Shown: positions 41,410 to 52,021 of the stretch, one piece after another | Layout: each line of letters begins with the position of its first letter | How positions within the stretch are numbered: position 1 is the stretch's first letter | Origin: Panonychus citri | Taxonomy: Eukaryota > Arthropoda > Arachnida > Trombidiformes > Tetranychidae | NCBI RefSeq assembly: GCF_014898815.1 | Contig: NW_026515420.1 | Span: 1 to 64,000 of the forward strand | Direction of reading: 5' to 3' | DNA length: 64,000 nt | The notes under the pieces: model-generated | The model's input: the letters and a program-made list of their open reading frames with translations, nothing else | Databases searched by the model: none | What the model was told of the DNA's origin: nothing | Position numbers and translations under genes: made by a program

Positions 41410-42730
41410 ATGCCAACTACAAGACAAGCTTCACGTCTTCAACAACAAGTCTTAAGACTCGAGATGGCTGAACATCAAATTAGTGAATTAACCGAAACTC
41501 AAATTAAAAATACTCTCGAATTTTGGTCGGTACAAATCCCGTCAATTCGATCATTACAAAAGAAAAGGCTTCAAGAAGTCATAAAAACTAACTTAATGTT
41601 AGAAGGTGATATATTAACCACCAATGAAATTCAAGTTCTAATACTTGAAGAGTTACAAGAACAAATAATCCCCGAGTGGATTACCGAATTCCGGAAGTCT
41701 AATCTCAGTGAAGATGAGATTAGGACCATCATCAACAAGATTGGTCGTGAAAGTAATTCAATAATCAACTTAACTCACTGCGAGTTAAACAGTCTACCGT
41801 TACCTTTAGGTAGTTTAAGAAAAATTAAAAATGTGCTCAACGAATTAGGCATCGACATTGCCCCACCAGTTCCAGCCCGATTTGATTCAGTTCCATCTGA
41901 AACTGTTCCTCATGATTCAACTTTAGTTGAAAGTCTTGCCCAATTCGCAAATGCATTGAAACGAGATCCCGAGGTTCCCGAATTCAAGAAAGGAGAAGAC
42001 ATGTTGTCATGGGTCAACAAAACTAAAGCCCGTCTCAACCATGAAAATGTCGATGATGCTACAAAACTCCGATGCTTTAAAAAAGCTCTTTCCAATGAGT
42101 TGCTTCATATATCTAATCAAATTCCCGTGCAGGTAAATGATTATCATTTGTATCTCGACGCTCTCTATGAGAAATTGAACAGCCCATCGATGAAATATAC
42201 TGCCGATTACGAGCTGATGAATTATCGATATAAGTTAGAAGACCATCCTTCGACCTTTATTGATCATCTTTCAACCCTGGTTACCAAATCTCTTGGTAAA
42301 GTTGACACATCCGTTTTCTTAATGATGATCTTGAGTCATATCCCAAGAAACATCCGCGATGAGATTTACACTCTCGGCGCAAATTTAAGCCAAGATGCTA
42401 TTTTTAACGTACTCGTACGAAAACATCATGAATTCCTCGAACAAGCGAGAAGAAACAAACAAAGTGGAAGAAACCCACGAGTGGATAAAAACGATAAATC
42501 CAATGATGCTAAAGCATCGACCCTTAACAAAATTCTATCTAATGATAACAATTATCAACAAAGACCCAGATACCGAGGTCAATGTGGTGAATGTAAATTG
42601 TGGAATAGTCACCCGACTAATGAGTGTCGACGAAAGAAAAACTCAAGTGAGGCTAAGAAGCCAACACCTCCAGCTACAGCAGCTACTACTACCGCCACAA
42701 CCCAATCATCATCATCAATGGTCATAGACC
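41410..42730 (+). CDS. gag: Gag of a Ty3/gypsy-type retrotransposon
   Basis: Capsid-nucleocapsid polyprotein that would package the element's RNA. I start at the ATG at 41410 because the open frame begins within the PBS. The N-terminal part is charged and helical (LEMAEHQISELTETQIKN). A retrotransposon capsid-like region follows at about residues 190-340. A zinc knuckle, CGECKLWNSHPTNEC, sits near residue 395; its spacing C-x2-C-x5-H-x4-C is one residue longer than canonical in the middle. The frame stays open to 43098, but protease is read in the +1 frame, so Gag must end, or shift, near 42.73-42.84 kb. Confidence 0.85.
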
Positions 42731-42841
42731 CAAAAATCGAACGTTCTCAAGAACCAATTACTTGGTTTCCGTCAAAACGACATAAACTTTGCAGTTTCCG
42801 AAGAATGTATAACAACACTTGGACCTTTACATCTTGTTCAT

Positions 42842-43435
42842 ATGCCAGTTGCTCAATTCAAACTTTGTCGCACAGACCGACAATTTGTTCGAGAAGGTGC
42901 CGTTCTTCTCGATACAGGCTCAACAATGTCAGCCTTAGACGAACACGTCGCAAGAGAGCTTGGAGCTCATATCTCTTATTTTCATCGTTCCCTTCAAGGA
43001 ATCTCATCATCACCCGTAACTTCACTCGGTTTTGCCTACGCAATAGTGAAACACCCCGAGATGGAAGAATCGAGAATCTTCAAAATTCAAATCTGTAAAG
43101 ATTTTCGTCCAATATGTTTAATTGGAAATTCATTCATGCACTTATACTATGCATCGATTGAAAGTGATGGCGATAATTACCAAGTAAAGGTAAAAGAGAC
43201 ATCCGAAAGTGAGTCAAAAAAGCCCGAATTTTTATTCAGATTTTGCACTGAAGATGGAACAAATCATCTTTTTGAATTAATCAAAAACCTTGAAACTCAG
43301 TCGTATGTTCTCGATACAATAAATCGAAAACAATTGGATAACCCATTAGCTGCAATCGCTATTGAGGAAAACCCGAAAACGGAACAGTTCCCGTATAAGT
43401 TGCGACTTGGTAATCAAAATTACGTGAATTATTAA
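42842..43435 (+). pseudogene. Pol fragment: aspartic protease, reverse transcriptase missing downstream
   Basis: The frame (+1 relative to Gag) encodes a retroviral-type aspartic protease with the catalytic DTGS in GAVLLDTGSTMSALDEHV. The coding frame extends upstream past the first ATG to about 42728. The protein then runs through a linker (EENPKTEQFPYKLRLGNQ) and stops at 43435. In a complete element the reverse transcriptase would follow. Here RNase H begins 18 bases later, so the whole RT domain is gone. The Gag-protease frame change could be programmed +1 shifting or decay. Confidence 0.82.
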
Positions 43436-43438
43436 GTG

Positions 43439-44514
43439 AAGATCGAAAAGCATTGGATAAGCTTAAAGAAGCTTTGATAACGACGGCTATGCTGGTTCAC
43501 TATAACCCGATATTGAGAAGAAAAATTAGTGCTGACGCATCTGATGCTGCAGTAGGAGGAATACTCCTACAAGAGGATGAAAACTCTGAAAGTTATGATC
43601 CTAATTGTCCAATCGAAGAAATAAAAGATTGGCTCCCGATGTATTTTTATTCACAAAAATTGGCTAAACATCAACGAAATTATACCGTTTCCGAGAAAGA
43701 ATGTCTCGCGATTTTCATTGGCATTACTAAATATCGACATTATTTAGAAGGTCAACAATTCTTGGTGGAGACCGACCACCATGCTCTTTGCCAATTGCCC
43801 CGAATAAACTTCAAAAATTCCCGGTTACACCGATGGTCTGCAATGTTGTCATCATTTGACTTTAAAGTCATTTATCAAAAAGGAAAACAACATCCACCTG
43901 ATTGTTTTTCACGGTATCAAAGTGAATGGAATCACCGTAACTCTATCGACCCTGAAGAAGAGTATTTAGATAAAATTTATCTAATTGACTATGTCATTGA
44001 CTTCGAAGATGATATTTATTTCGATATTGGCTTAAACCTGATTAACAGTGAACTCAACAACATTTGCTACGATCTAAAAGATCCTCAATTGATCGCTTAC
44101 ACTCTTCAAAGTGAATCAACATTAATTCAACCAAACATTGTCAACGACGACAACCTTAAAACTCCAACATCTATTTGGAAAGAAAAAATAAAAATTCATC
44201 AACAAAATGATCCCGAAATCATAAAAATTAAAAACCAATTGATCGAAAAAGATCCTGAAACTTGCAAAAAATTTGCCCTTCAAGATGAACTACTTCATCG
44301 AAAAAATGATAAACCCCCGTACAATTTAAAATTGGTAATTGATCCAATAATTTTAAGTGAAATCTTCAAACATGACCATGATTCACCAATAGGAGGTCAC
44401 TTTGGACCCGAAAAGACTGCATGTCAAATATCCCGACGTTTCTGGTGCAAAAATTTACTTCAAGAAGTAACAAGACTTTGCAACAATTGCAAATCGCAAA
44501 ACCAACCAACATAA
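43439..44514 (+). pseudogene. Pol fragment: RNase H and integrase zinc-binding domain
   Basis: The frame opens LSEDRKALDKLKEAL, the usual lead-in between RT and RNase H. RNase H residues are all visible: D in ISADASDAAVGGILLQ, E in SEKECLAIF, D in ETDHHAL and D in PPDCFSR. Downstream is the integrase HHCC zinc-binding domain, HDHDSPIGGHFG followed by CNNCKSQ. The frame stops at 44514, before the integrase catalytic core, which continues in another frame. The domain order RNase H then integrase is that of Ty3/gypsy elements. Confidence 0.88.
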
Positions 44515-44966
44515 TTTATGTTGATCCAGCTGAAAAGCCAATTGCCGACGACATTTTTGATCGATTTGAACTCGACGTCCAAGGACCAATAACGGTAAAA
44601 CATTCGAAAAAGTATATTCTTGTGTTAGTAGATGTTCTGTCCAGATTTGTCTATGCGAAACTAACCCTTAATCAAACAGCTTCAACTGTAATTGATTTCC
44701 TTCGCCCGATTTTTAACACAGTTTCATACCCAAAAATCCTACAAACCGATAACGGAACGAATTTTACCTCAGAACAGTTCAGATCATTCTGTCAAAACAA
44801 TGGTATTAAACATGTTACCTCAAACCCGTACCATCCACAATCACAGGGAATAGTCGAAAGACACAACAAAACAATCTCAGAGAGATTAAGAATTTATTGT
44901 TTAGCGAACGATAATAAACATTTAGCTTATGGCTTAGAAGCCTCTGTTTTCGCAATTAATACTTGA
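44515..44966 (+). pseudogene. Pol fragment: integrase catalytic core (DDE)
   Basis: The integrase core is read in a new frame from about 44510. It has the first Asp in FELDVQGP, the second in ILQTDNGTNFTS and the Glu in PQSQGIVERHNKTI. The catalytic triad is intact, but the frame ends at a TGA at 44964-44966, and the following stretch to 45070 contains further stops. The open frame overlaps the previous one by about 90 bases. Confidence 0.87.
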
Positions 44967-45066
44967 TACACAAAATAACCTGATTTTCTCCATATTTTCT
45001 CGTTTATGGTAGACAACCCCAGAAACCGATCGATAATCATATCGAAACAAATAACAATTTTCTAAA

Positions 45067-46200
45067 TACAATGTTGTAGAAGCTAGAAAGTTAGCCCGAG
45101 CAAGACTCAAGTCTCAACAACAGTATCAAATCAATCGATCAAAACAGTTACATCCAACTTCCCCTTACAAAGAAGGTGATTACGTTTATGTTAAAAATGA
45201 ATCTGTCAGTTCAGAAATTTCAAAGAAATTGATAGAAAAATATCATGGACCTTATTTAGTCTGCGGTATTCAGAAAGGAAGTTTAATGCTTCTCGACATA
45301 GACGAGTTAGAAATATTCACAGCGAATGTCAGTAATACGAAATTACACAAATCAGAATTAACTGAGAAACAGAAAGAAATTAGAGATAATTTTTTCAATT
45401 CAGATCAATATCTTCAGATAGAAAGTTTTAAGCTCCCAAACACTAACGAGATTGATCCAACTAATGTTGATCAAACAGATTCATCAATAACAAAAACGAA
45501 TTCAAATTCAAATTTAAATGATGAAATTAATCCACTTACCGAAAATCCCGAGCTTGACAATCTTGATCCAGAATTAATCTCTAACCATGAAACAACTTCA
45601 GTTGACAATCAAGAACATAATCCAATGGATAAACAAGTCAACAAACCAAAGAAAAATCGCTTAAGCGCTGATAAGATGATAATTCAACAATCAACAATTG
45701 ATCCAATTAATGATGATAATCAAAGATTAACAAGACAAAGAAGACAACAATTAAAACAATTCGATGAGAACAATTATATTCTATTCTACTGTGTAACCAT
45801 TGGCAACAGTGAAAACGAATTTAAAAATATTCGAAAATCGAAAATCGATTTTTTCCCGATTTTCTCCAAGGAAACGATTATTCGAAATTCTTTTCCCACC
45901 AATTGTCCGTTAATTAACCCGATTAACCAGATAAGACACCATTTTGTCTCTAATCAAAATCTTCTTTTCTTTATCGAAATCAAAGTTTCTTTTAAACAAA
46001 CAACCGAATCAACTCTAGTTAAAGCTTCATTAATCATCTTAATCATCAGCAACTTTACGCTAATTGTGCTTAAAAAAGCGAATCAACTAATTCAATTAGT
46101 CATCATCAAACTTAAGTTTTTGGTCATCTTAATTGATATAAAAGTGATGGATCCAAATCATCGAGCCACAGTTACAACAAACTCTAATTTTGTTTCGTGA
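45067..46200 (+). pseudogene. Pol C-terminus: integrase tail with GPY-like motif, plus unassigned tail
   Basis: The frame resumes at EARKLARARLKSQQQYQ and contains KEGDYVYVKNE and LIEKYHGPYLV, the C-terminal integrase GPY/F-type module. Between 44967 and 45066 recognisable integrase sequence (SPYFLVYGRQPQ) is broken by stops. After about residue 130 the frame is Asn/Asp-rich and then hydrophobic (VKASLIILIISNFTLIVL). I could not match that tail to a known domain. No polypurine tract or 3' LTR follows. Confidence 0.7.
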
Positions 46201-46843
46201 ATTAAGTGATGGTCGAAATGTTATCTACGACATAACCCAACCTTCAACTTCCAATTTTTAAGTTGTTCAAAAAACTCAAGTTTCACCATCATCACCAACA
46301 GGCTCATCAACATCCACTGACTCAATTATATTCTTAATTTAATTCACTTGGAATTAATAGTTGACTGAATAGACGGAGAAAAGACATTAATCTTGATCCT
46401 GGTTCAATGGTAAATTGTGATTCCTCTAAATCGTACGGAAGATTTGAAGGGGTCAATGTTAATTTCTAGAGGTGAACAATCATCAAATTGTTTAATCAAT
46501 TCACCAGCAAAAGGTAAATCAAGAATTGACTTTGAGACTAACCATAGATTAGAAACAAGATTATCTTTCAACCGATTAATAAACATCTCAGGCCTTTGGA
46601 ATTAATCAAAAATCTAGACAATTGATTTTGCAATTTTAATCAAACAAAACATTCAAAACAATAAGACAAAAACATATCCAAACATATGATTAACTTTTGT
46701 TTGGGTGAATCCATGGTAACCAAACTTGATTACATTCAATTTAAATTGACATTAATTAGAATTAAAAATCGAGTCTGAAACTAATTAAGTGTCAACCTTA
46801 AAGTTAATCAGTATCTATTGTCAATCATTCATTGAAAAATTCA
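46201..46843. other. no identified gene; short minus-strand ORF at 46404-46586
   Basis: The stretch follows the retroelement remnant. A 60-codon minus-strand frame (46404-46586) has protein-like composition: FINRLKDNLVSNLWLVSKS, then SPLEINIDPFKSSVRFRG. It may be an exon scrap, but I cannot assign it and splice signals are unclear. The rest shows nothing I can support. Confidence 0.35.
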
Positions 46844-46844
46844 G

Positions 46845-47018
46845 CAAAAGTCCATTCACTAGCTCAATTAGTAACGGGTGCGATATTTGATCGGTGTCAC
46901 CGTTCAGACGGGGCCCAGTCGAAGACGAAGATGAAGATTAAATGGGAACGAGATTTGAACCGGTGGCCAACCTTACAAATATCGTACACGTTACTAACGA
47001 GCTAGCTTGTGGACTTCA
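46845..47018. repeat. inverted pair of tRNA-like (pol III A/B-box) units
   Basis: The plus strand from 46860 reads TAGCTCAATTAGTAACG, then CGATATTTG, then a B-box-like CACCGTTCAGACG. The minus strand from 47004 reads TAGCTCGTTAGTAACG, then CGATATTTG, then CCACCGGTTCAAATCTC at 46951-46967. Both resemble tRNA D-arm and T-arm motifs, and they face each other as arms of an imperfect inverted repeat. No acceptor stem pairs properly, so neither is a canonical tRNA. A tRNA-derived SINE dimer or decayed tRNA pair is the likely explanation. Confidence 0.6.
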
Positions 47019-47079
47019 ATAAATCGAGCGATTAACAGCCTTATAACCTTAATTAAAGGAAATGAGAGGCCCGCTCGAA

Positions 47080-47173
47080 AAAGTGGTTTAGATTGTTGCC
47101 AAAAAGAAAGAGAAAAAGAAAGGTAAAAAAAGAAAGAGAAAAAGAAAGAGAAAAGTGGTCTAGATTGTTGCTT
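47080..47173 (+). repeat. purine-rich tract between short direct repeats
   Basis: A run of AAAGAAAGAG-type purines is flanked by AAAGTGGTTTAGATTGTTGC (47082-47101) and the near copy AAAGTGGTCTAGATTGTTGC (47154-47173). It looks like a small local duplication just upstream of the COG3 fragment. Confidence 0.7.
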
Positions 47174-47240
47174 TTTACTACTACTAATTGTTTTACCAAT
47201 TTTTTACTTCACCTTCACAATTTTAATCGATTTTCTTGAA

Positions 47241-48164
47241 AGTTTATGTCACCATGTTTACGATGTTCTTAGACCCATAGTGATCCATATAAATCATTTG
47301 GAAACACTTTCGGAACTTTGTTGTATCCTGAGAAGCGAAGGAAGCGAAGAGTTTACATCAATTCTCGGAAATGAAACTCTCTCATTTGGCCGAGCTCTTA
47401 ATTCACTTTTACAAGATGTCCAAGAACGTTTAGTCTATCGAACTGCTATTTATATACAAACGAATCTTGTCGAATATGTTCCAGCTCCTGGTGACCTTGC
47501 CTATCCAGAGAAATTGGAAATGATGGAAAGTATCGCCGAGTGTTTATCAACCAATCCTCCTGGAACTTTGGTTAGAAGTGATTCTTTATCATCAATAACA
47601 TCAACCACTCTTTCGGACATTTCACTGGCCACTTATAATGATTCATCTTTCGGTAGATACGCTTCAAGATCACCAGCCGATATTCATGGGATGTGGTATC
47701 CAACCGTTAGACGGACAATAATGTGCCTTGCAAAATTGTACCGATCGTTGGACAAATCGGCTTTCCAACGATTAGCTCAAGAGGTTGTAGCCGGTTGTTT
47801 GGAATCATTAAAACGAGCCGGTTCAGAGATTAGTAAAAACAAGAGTCTCTCCGATGGATGTTTATTTCTAATCAAACATTTACTAATTGTTCGAGAACAG
47901 ATAACACCATTTAGGATTGAATGTATAGTTCGAGAAGTGGAAATTGATTTTAGTCGAGTTAAAACAGCGGCACTTAATTTATTCAATAATGGGAGAAATA
48001 TTTTCAGCCTTAAAAGTAATAACGGCTTGTTAAAATTTCTATTTGAAGTTCCTGGTGCACCTCAAGTTGTCGACCACATTCTGGACCCTCAAAGGATAGT
48101 GGACACTGAGATCAAAAGTACTTGTGATACCAAATCGGTTATGCCAGAATCGGGTCAATCCTAA
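47241..48164 (+). pseudogene. internal fragment of COG3 (conserved oligomeric Golgi subunit 3)
   Basis: COG3 is a core subunit of the COG tether for retrograde Golgi vesicle traffic. The frame contains YDVLRPIVIHINHLETLSEL, DVQERLVYRTAIYIQTNL, PAPGDLAYPEKLEMME, ADIHGMWYPTVRRTIMCLAK and FLIKHLLIVREQITPF, all clear COG3 matches. It covers roughly the middle-to-late part of the protein. Upstream exons are absent and the last 150 or so residues are missing: homology ends at STCD, and the frame stops 15 codons later in unrelated sequence. It is uninterrupted, so it is either a recent truncated duplicate or one end of a rearranged gene. Confidence 0.85.
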
Positions 48165-48235
48165 TTGATCCTAATAAGCAGTAAGATTAGGAAGGCGACC
48201 AGTTTGAAAAGTAGAACCACCATTTCGTTTAATAT

Positions 48236-48429
48236 ATCGGTAAGATCTTAGTTATGATCGCACTAGTGTGGCTTAAGTTAGCGGCAAAGTTGAAATCTAA
48301 ATTACTGAGCTAATTAACGTAACTAATTAACTAATTTTTTGGCTTGTTTTGTTTTGTTAGATTAGGTTAGGTTAGGTGTCACTCGTAAACGGGTTAATTA
48401 ATGAAGATCATAACTAAGATCTTACCGAT
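48236..48429. mobile_element. MITE-like element with perfect 24-bp terminal inverted repeats
   Basis: The left arm 48236-48259 (ATCGGTAAGATCTTAG...) is the exact reverse complement of the right arm 48406-48429. Both are flanked by TAT (48233-48235 and 48430-48432), a possible short target duplication. The 194-bp unit has no coding capacity and carries TTAGG three times in tandem (48362-48376). Non-autonomous DNA transposon is the simplest reading. I do not recognise the family. Confidence 0.7.
48362..48376 (+). repeat. interstitial (TTAGG)3
   Basis: Three tandem TTAGG units, the common arthropod telomere repeat, lie inside the inverted-repeat element. Three units can arise by chance or belong to the element. 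It is weak support for an arthropod source. Confidence 0.8.
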
Positions 48430-48575
48430 TATTTTAATAACAAGCGAAAACAAACTTTCTTTCGATAGTTTGAGAGACCCATGGATTTAGGATACTGAAA
48501 TGAGAATCATTCTTTTAAATCAAATCATTTCGATATACTAGAGATGACAGTGAGTTGAAAAAGTCTTAAAGCGTG

Positions 48576-49016
48576 TCAAAAACGCTCAAAAAGTTGTCCA
48601 AAATCTGAAAAATTATCCATCACATTAGCAAAACCATAACTATCACCGCCTGAGCCTCTTGCTTCTTTGTCTGTACCACCGCCTTTAACATCTCCTGCAT
48701 TATTTCCGAAACCACCGCCACCACTTTTATCTTTGTCCTTACCACCACCATAAACAAAGCCAGAACCAAAACCACCATCAGTAAAACCACCAGAACCACC
48801 ACTACCACTACCACTACCACGACCCCCATCTTTGCCCTTTCCATAACCACCACCATAACCACCACCTTGACCACCGCCATAACCATAGCCACTATTATCA
48901 CCATAATCTTCTCCATCCATTTTTCTATCATAACCAAAAGTTTGGCTTGACAAAGAGGAGATAAGGACCATGATGAACAAGAAGCAATCGTAAGCCACAA
49001 AGGAGTAAGAACTCAT
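48576..49016 (-). CDS. glycine-rich secreted protein, 146 aa
   Basis: An intact single-exon frame from ATG at 49016. The N-terminus has a hydrophobic leader (CFLFIMVLISSLSSQTFG), so the protein is probably secreted. The mature part is mostly Gly, Tyr, Ser and Lys in GYGGGQGGGYGGGYGKG and GSGSGSGG blocks, with charged KDKDK spacers. It ends in a non-repetitive VMDNFSDFGQLFERF tail. Such proteins occur in arthropod cuticle, silk or glue secretions, but which applies is unknown. A TTTAAATAAG box at about 49064-49073 lies roughly 50 bases upstream of the start and may be the TATA element. Another frame on the same strand is open only because of the Gly-codon repeats. Confidence 0.8.
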   Translation of the reverse strand: MSSYSFVAYDCFLFIMVLISSLSSQTFGYDRKMDGEDYGDNSGYGYGGGQGGGYGGGYGKGKDGGRGSGSGSGGSGGFTDGGFGSGFVYGGGKDKDKSGGGGFGNNAGDVKGGGTDKEARGSGGDSYGFANVMDNFSDFGQLFERF

Positions 49017-50376
49017 TGTTTTTTGTATTCAAGCTTTTAAATTTTAGGTGTTGAAATCGGCACTTATTTAAATCGAAACGCAACTTTATGACAATCTTAA
49101 AGTCAAATGATTTCACATTTCATGTGATTTATATACAAGATCAAATAGCTTTTGTGGCTTCGATAAATTAAACTCAAATACAATTTTAATTTGTTAACTG
49201 CAAAAACAGGTATCATTTGATTAATCCATGGAAACAAAATAGCATGGGCTACAATTGAATCTAGTAGTTGTACTGTTAGTTTCATCTCTTAGCATCTGAT
49301 CAGACCTTTACTAAGACCTTTAATCATTCATCAGAACTTAACTGTAAAGCATTACCATGAATTTGTGGACTTAGTTGCGTAAATATTAGTAACTATTTAA
49401 CAAGTAAATATTAGTTAGAACAAATTTGAAAGTGAGTAGTAAATACTCCATTTATTTAGTTTAGGACTCGTCTTCTTTTGGGTCTAATTCTCTTGAAATT
49501 TGAGAAAAATTCATGAAATTATGTAATTTTATTTTCGGTAATATGGCTCATATTATTATTATTGATCGTAGCTTTTTGTTATTATGCAATTAGTTCATTG
49601 TAATACGTGACTAAAAATTCAGACCAATTTCTCGAATAATTAACGAAATAATTAAAAAATTAAATTAACATTGACTTGTATGGAAATTTAACTCTCGAGT
49701 GCGGACTTTTGTCCATAAAAATGTCATTTATCGACATTTTCTTTGAAATTTTTTTCTGAGGTAAGATAAATGATAGGTCATCATTGATCACTGAGTGATA
49801 ACTTCACTGCTTTTCGTATCCTTCAACTATTAGTATTGTTGTTTTAAACTTAGATTTTAGGGAAATAACTTCACTTGGTGTAAGCAAATACAATGTTTAA
49901 ATTTATCTAATCAATCGTTGTGATTAAGCTAATTCTTGCCAAAGATGCTCAAATGATTTAAAAAAGGCACAAATTCAATTTTCACGGCTGTATACTTAAA
50001 CCTAGTAAAGGTGAGGGTTAACTTATAAAACTGTATAAACTGAGTTAACTTAGCTAGTTATTTTATTAACATTTGTGTACGTTTCTTAACATATTAATCT
50101 AACATCAAGTTGACTTTAAAGTGCGTGTACACATTACCTTGATTCAAAGGGGAAATCAACTCATTGACTCCGTCTTTTTTTTAATTTTTTGTGAGCTCGT
50201 TAACTTTTTTTTAATATAAATTAATCCAATAGAGTTTTAATTTTTTTTGATACATTGATTGTCACAATGAATTACCAAGCTTCTGATCCCACTTTTGGTG
50301 AAATTGGTTTTCGTAAAATTTAAAATAAAGTTAGTAAAACATGTGATAATTTCAAGAAACTCAGAACTCAATTAAC
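49017..50376. other. non-coding stretch with a dispersed repeat copy
   Basis: I see no supported gene. Bases 49449-49770 hold one copy of a diverged repeat whose partner is at 53356-53700. The remainder is AT-rich without recognisable features. Confidence 0.6.
49449..49770 (+). repeat. dispersed repeat, copy 1
   Basis: Two blocks match 53356-53700 in the same order. The first reads TTTAGTTTAGGACTCGTCTT, then TTGGGTCTAATTCT and TTTTCGGTAA. The second reads GACTTTTGTCCAT and ATTTATCGACATTTT, then GAAATTTTTTTCT. The intervening sequence has diverged. No frame is conserved, so this is probably an old mobile-element remnant. Confidence 0.8.
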
Positions 50377-50575
50377 CTTCTGGACCAATATCAACTATGT
50401 TATTCGAAGAGACACTACATAGGAAAATAAGCGAATGACCAATCAACGAATATCCAAAGCATACGAAATCTTTTGACCTTAACATGTTCCACAAGTTGGC
50501 CATATCAAAAGTAAACAAATAATGTACCGACAGAAAAGACAACCAATTCAACCATTTAATTTTAATTCTCGGCAA
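50377..50575 (-). CDS. first exon of an unidentified membrane protein
   Basis: An open frame from ATG at 50575 encodes MPRIKIKWLNWLSFLSVHYL, then MANLWNMLRSKDFVCFGYSL and IGHSLIFLCSVSSNNIVDIG, ending PE at a possible gttaat donor (50371-50376). Two hydrophobic stretches suggest membrane segments. Part of it is repeated in degraded form at 39862-39985, which supports it being a real coding unit that has been copied. Downstream exons are not visible to the left, so the gene may be truncated. I do not recognise the family. Confidence 0.5.
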
Positions 50576-50859
50576 TCGTAGACTTTGTTTTGTTCATCTT
50601 TTCCTCTCTCCAATTGATTGTCTCAATTTTTACAGCGAAAAAGTCATGATGATTTTAAACCGTTTCTCGTCATCAAAACATTTAATTTCTTGAAATAATT
50701 TATGATTTACTTTCTTTTCAAGATTTAATTCAATTCCATTGACCTCTAGTCATTCCAATTCATCAAAATCACCAAACCAACAAAGATTCAATTCATCAAA
50801 ATCGTCGCAAGTCTACAAACTCATTTCTACTCATTTGTTTATTTTCTCTCTTAACCTGA

Positions 50860-51996
50860 ACTTTCATTCTTCACCCATACTCATATGCTTATGGTGTTTC
50901 TCCAGCTAATCTAGAATTTTATTCCATTGGTGATGCTCTACAATTAAGTTCTGATCAACGTGAGTAATTAAAGGTCTCGGTGAAGGTTTTGGCGATCAGC
51001 TGATTAGAGCCTAAGGTTTACTTTTCCTTTACCTTAATGATAAGATTAATTTACTTGATTTGTTTTCTCTTTTTAAAGGTAATTCCCAACCTGCGATAAT
51101 CAGTGGCCATCAGAAAATAGTTAAATCATTTGGTGATCTAAATAAAGAAGTTAATCAACTGGTTGATTCATTTGATTCTGTCCTTGGTTTGACTAAAGGT
51201 GATGTTGTCTCTTTGTGGTCATCAAATTGTTATGAATGGATATTAATTCAATTGGCTTGTGCTCGCTATGGATTAATTTTGTGTACCCTTAATCCAGTTT
51301 ATAAATTACCCGAACTTGAATATGCTCTTGCCAAGTCGGGGGCCAAAGTTTTATTCGTACCTGGTCAGTCTTCCCAACAAACGGTGGTCAATGATTTCGT
51401 CAACATAGCGAGTAAATTGAATAGAAAAACTAATCCAACGTGTGAGAAATTGGTTCAAATTAATGGTGACAATTTAATTTCATTAGAATTTGACAAATTC
51501 TCACTAAAATAATTGTTATCATCGAGTGATGGATCAACTACAACTTCATCAAGAGTCAATAGTGATGATCCAGCGATCATCATGTTCACTTCGGTAATAC
51601 AGATCAATCCGAATACAATTACCAACTTTTCATTTCAATGTTTCTAATCACAGGGAACAACCGGTAAACCTAAAGGAGCCTTATTATCACATTGTAATCT
51701 AATCAACAATGCACAATTAACTGCTCGAAGACTTGGTCTTGATGAACCAGGAACTGTTGCCGCTATTCCAGTTCCTCTTTTCCACATCTTTGGCCTTGTC
51801 TATGGGATCACAATGATGGCCCGAATGGGAATCACAATCACTCTTTCTGGTTATCGTTACAATGTTAAGAGTTTGGTTGAGACAATTAATGAAAATAACT
51901 GTTCCCATGCAATGATTGTTCCAGCGATGACGATTGATTTAATCAATTATCTAGAGAAAAACAACATCACTATGCCTTCACTTAAAAGTTTGAATT
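50860..51996 (+). pseudogene. ACSF2-like acyl-CoA synthetase, truncated and interrupted
   Basis: Acyl-CoA synthetases of the ANL superfamily activate fatty acids with ATP and CoA; ACSF2 is the mitochondrial medium-chain type. Three exons are visible. 50881-50959 contains SPANLEFYSIGDALQL. 51079-51596 contains DVVSLWSSNCYEWILIQLAC and LNPVYKLPELEYAL. From 51654 the frame reads GTTGKPKGALLSH, which completes the AMP-binding P-loop TSGTTGKPKG across the 57-bp intron. A TAA at 51510-51512 interrupts the frame, which otherwise continues unchanged through SSSDGSTTTSS to the intron. Homology ends near TMPSLKSLN at about 51993. The C-terminal half is missing, replaced by transposase sequence. Confidence 0.85.
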
Positions 51997-52021
51997 GATC
52001 TCAAATTGCCCTCGAACAATT

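Noticed and set aside
45770..46200. Envelope-like gene at the 3' end of the retroelement
   Set aside because: One hydrophobic stretch only; no signal peptide, cleavage site or cysteine pattern, so no env call is justified.
46951..47004. Functional tRNA on the minus strand
   Set aside because: D-arm and T-loop motifs are present, but the T stem has a mismatch, no acceptor stem pairs, and the anticodon loop is irregular.
48362..48376. Telomere or subtelomere
   Set aside because: Only three TTAGG units, inside a small inverted-repeat element.
48620..49000. 126-codon Val-rich minus-strand frame
   Set aside because: Out-of-frame translation of the Gly-codon repeats of the glycine-rich protein gene.
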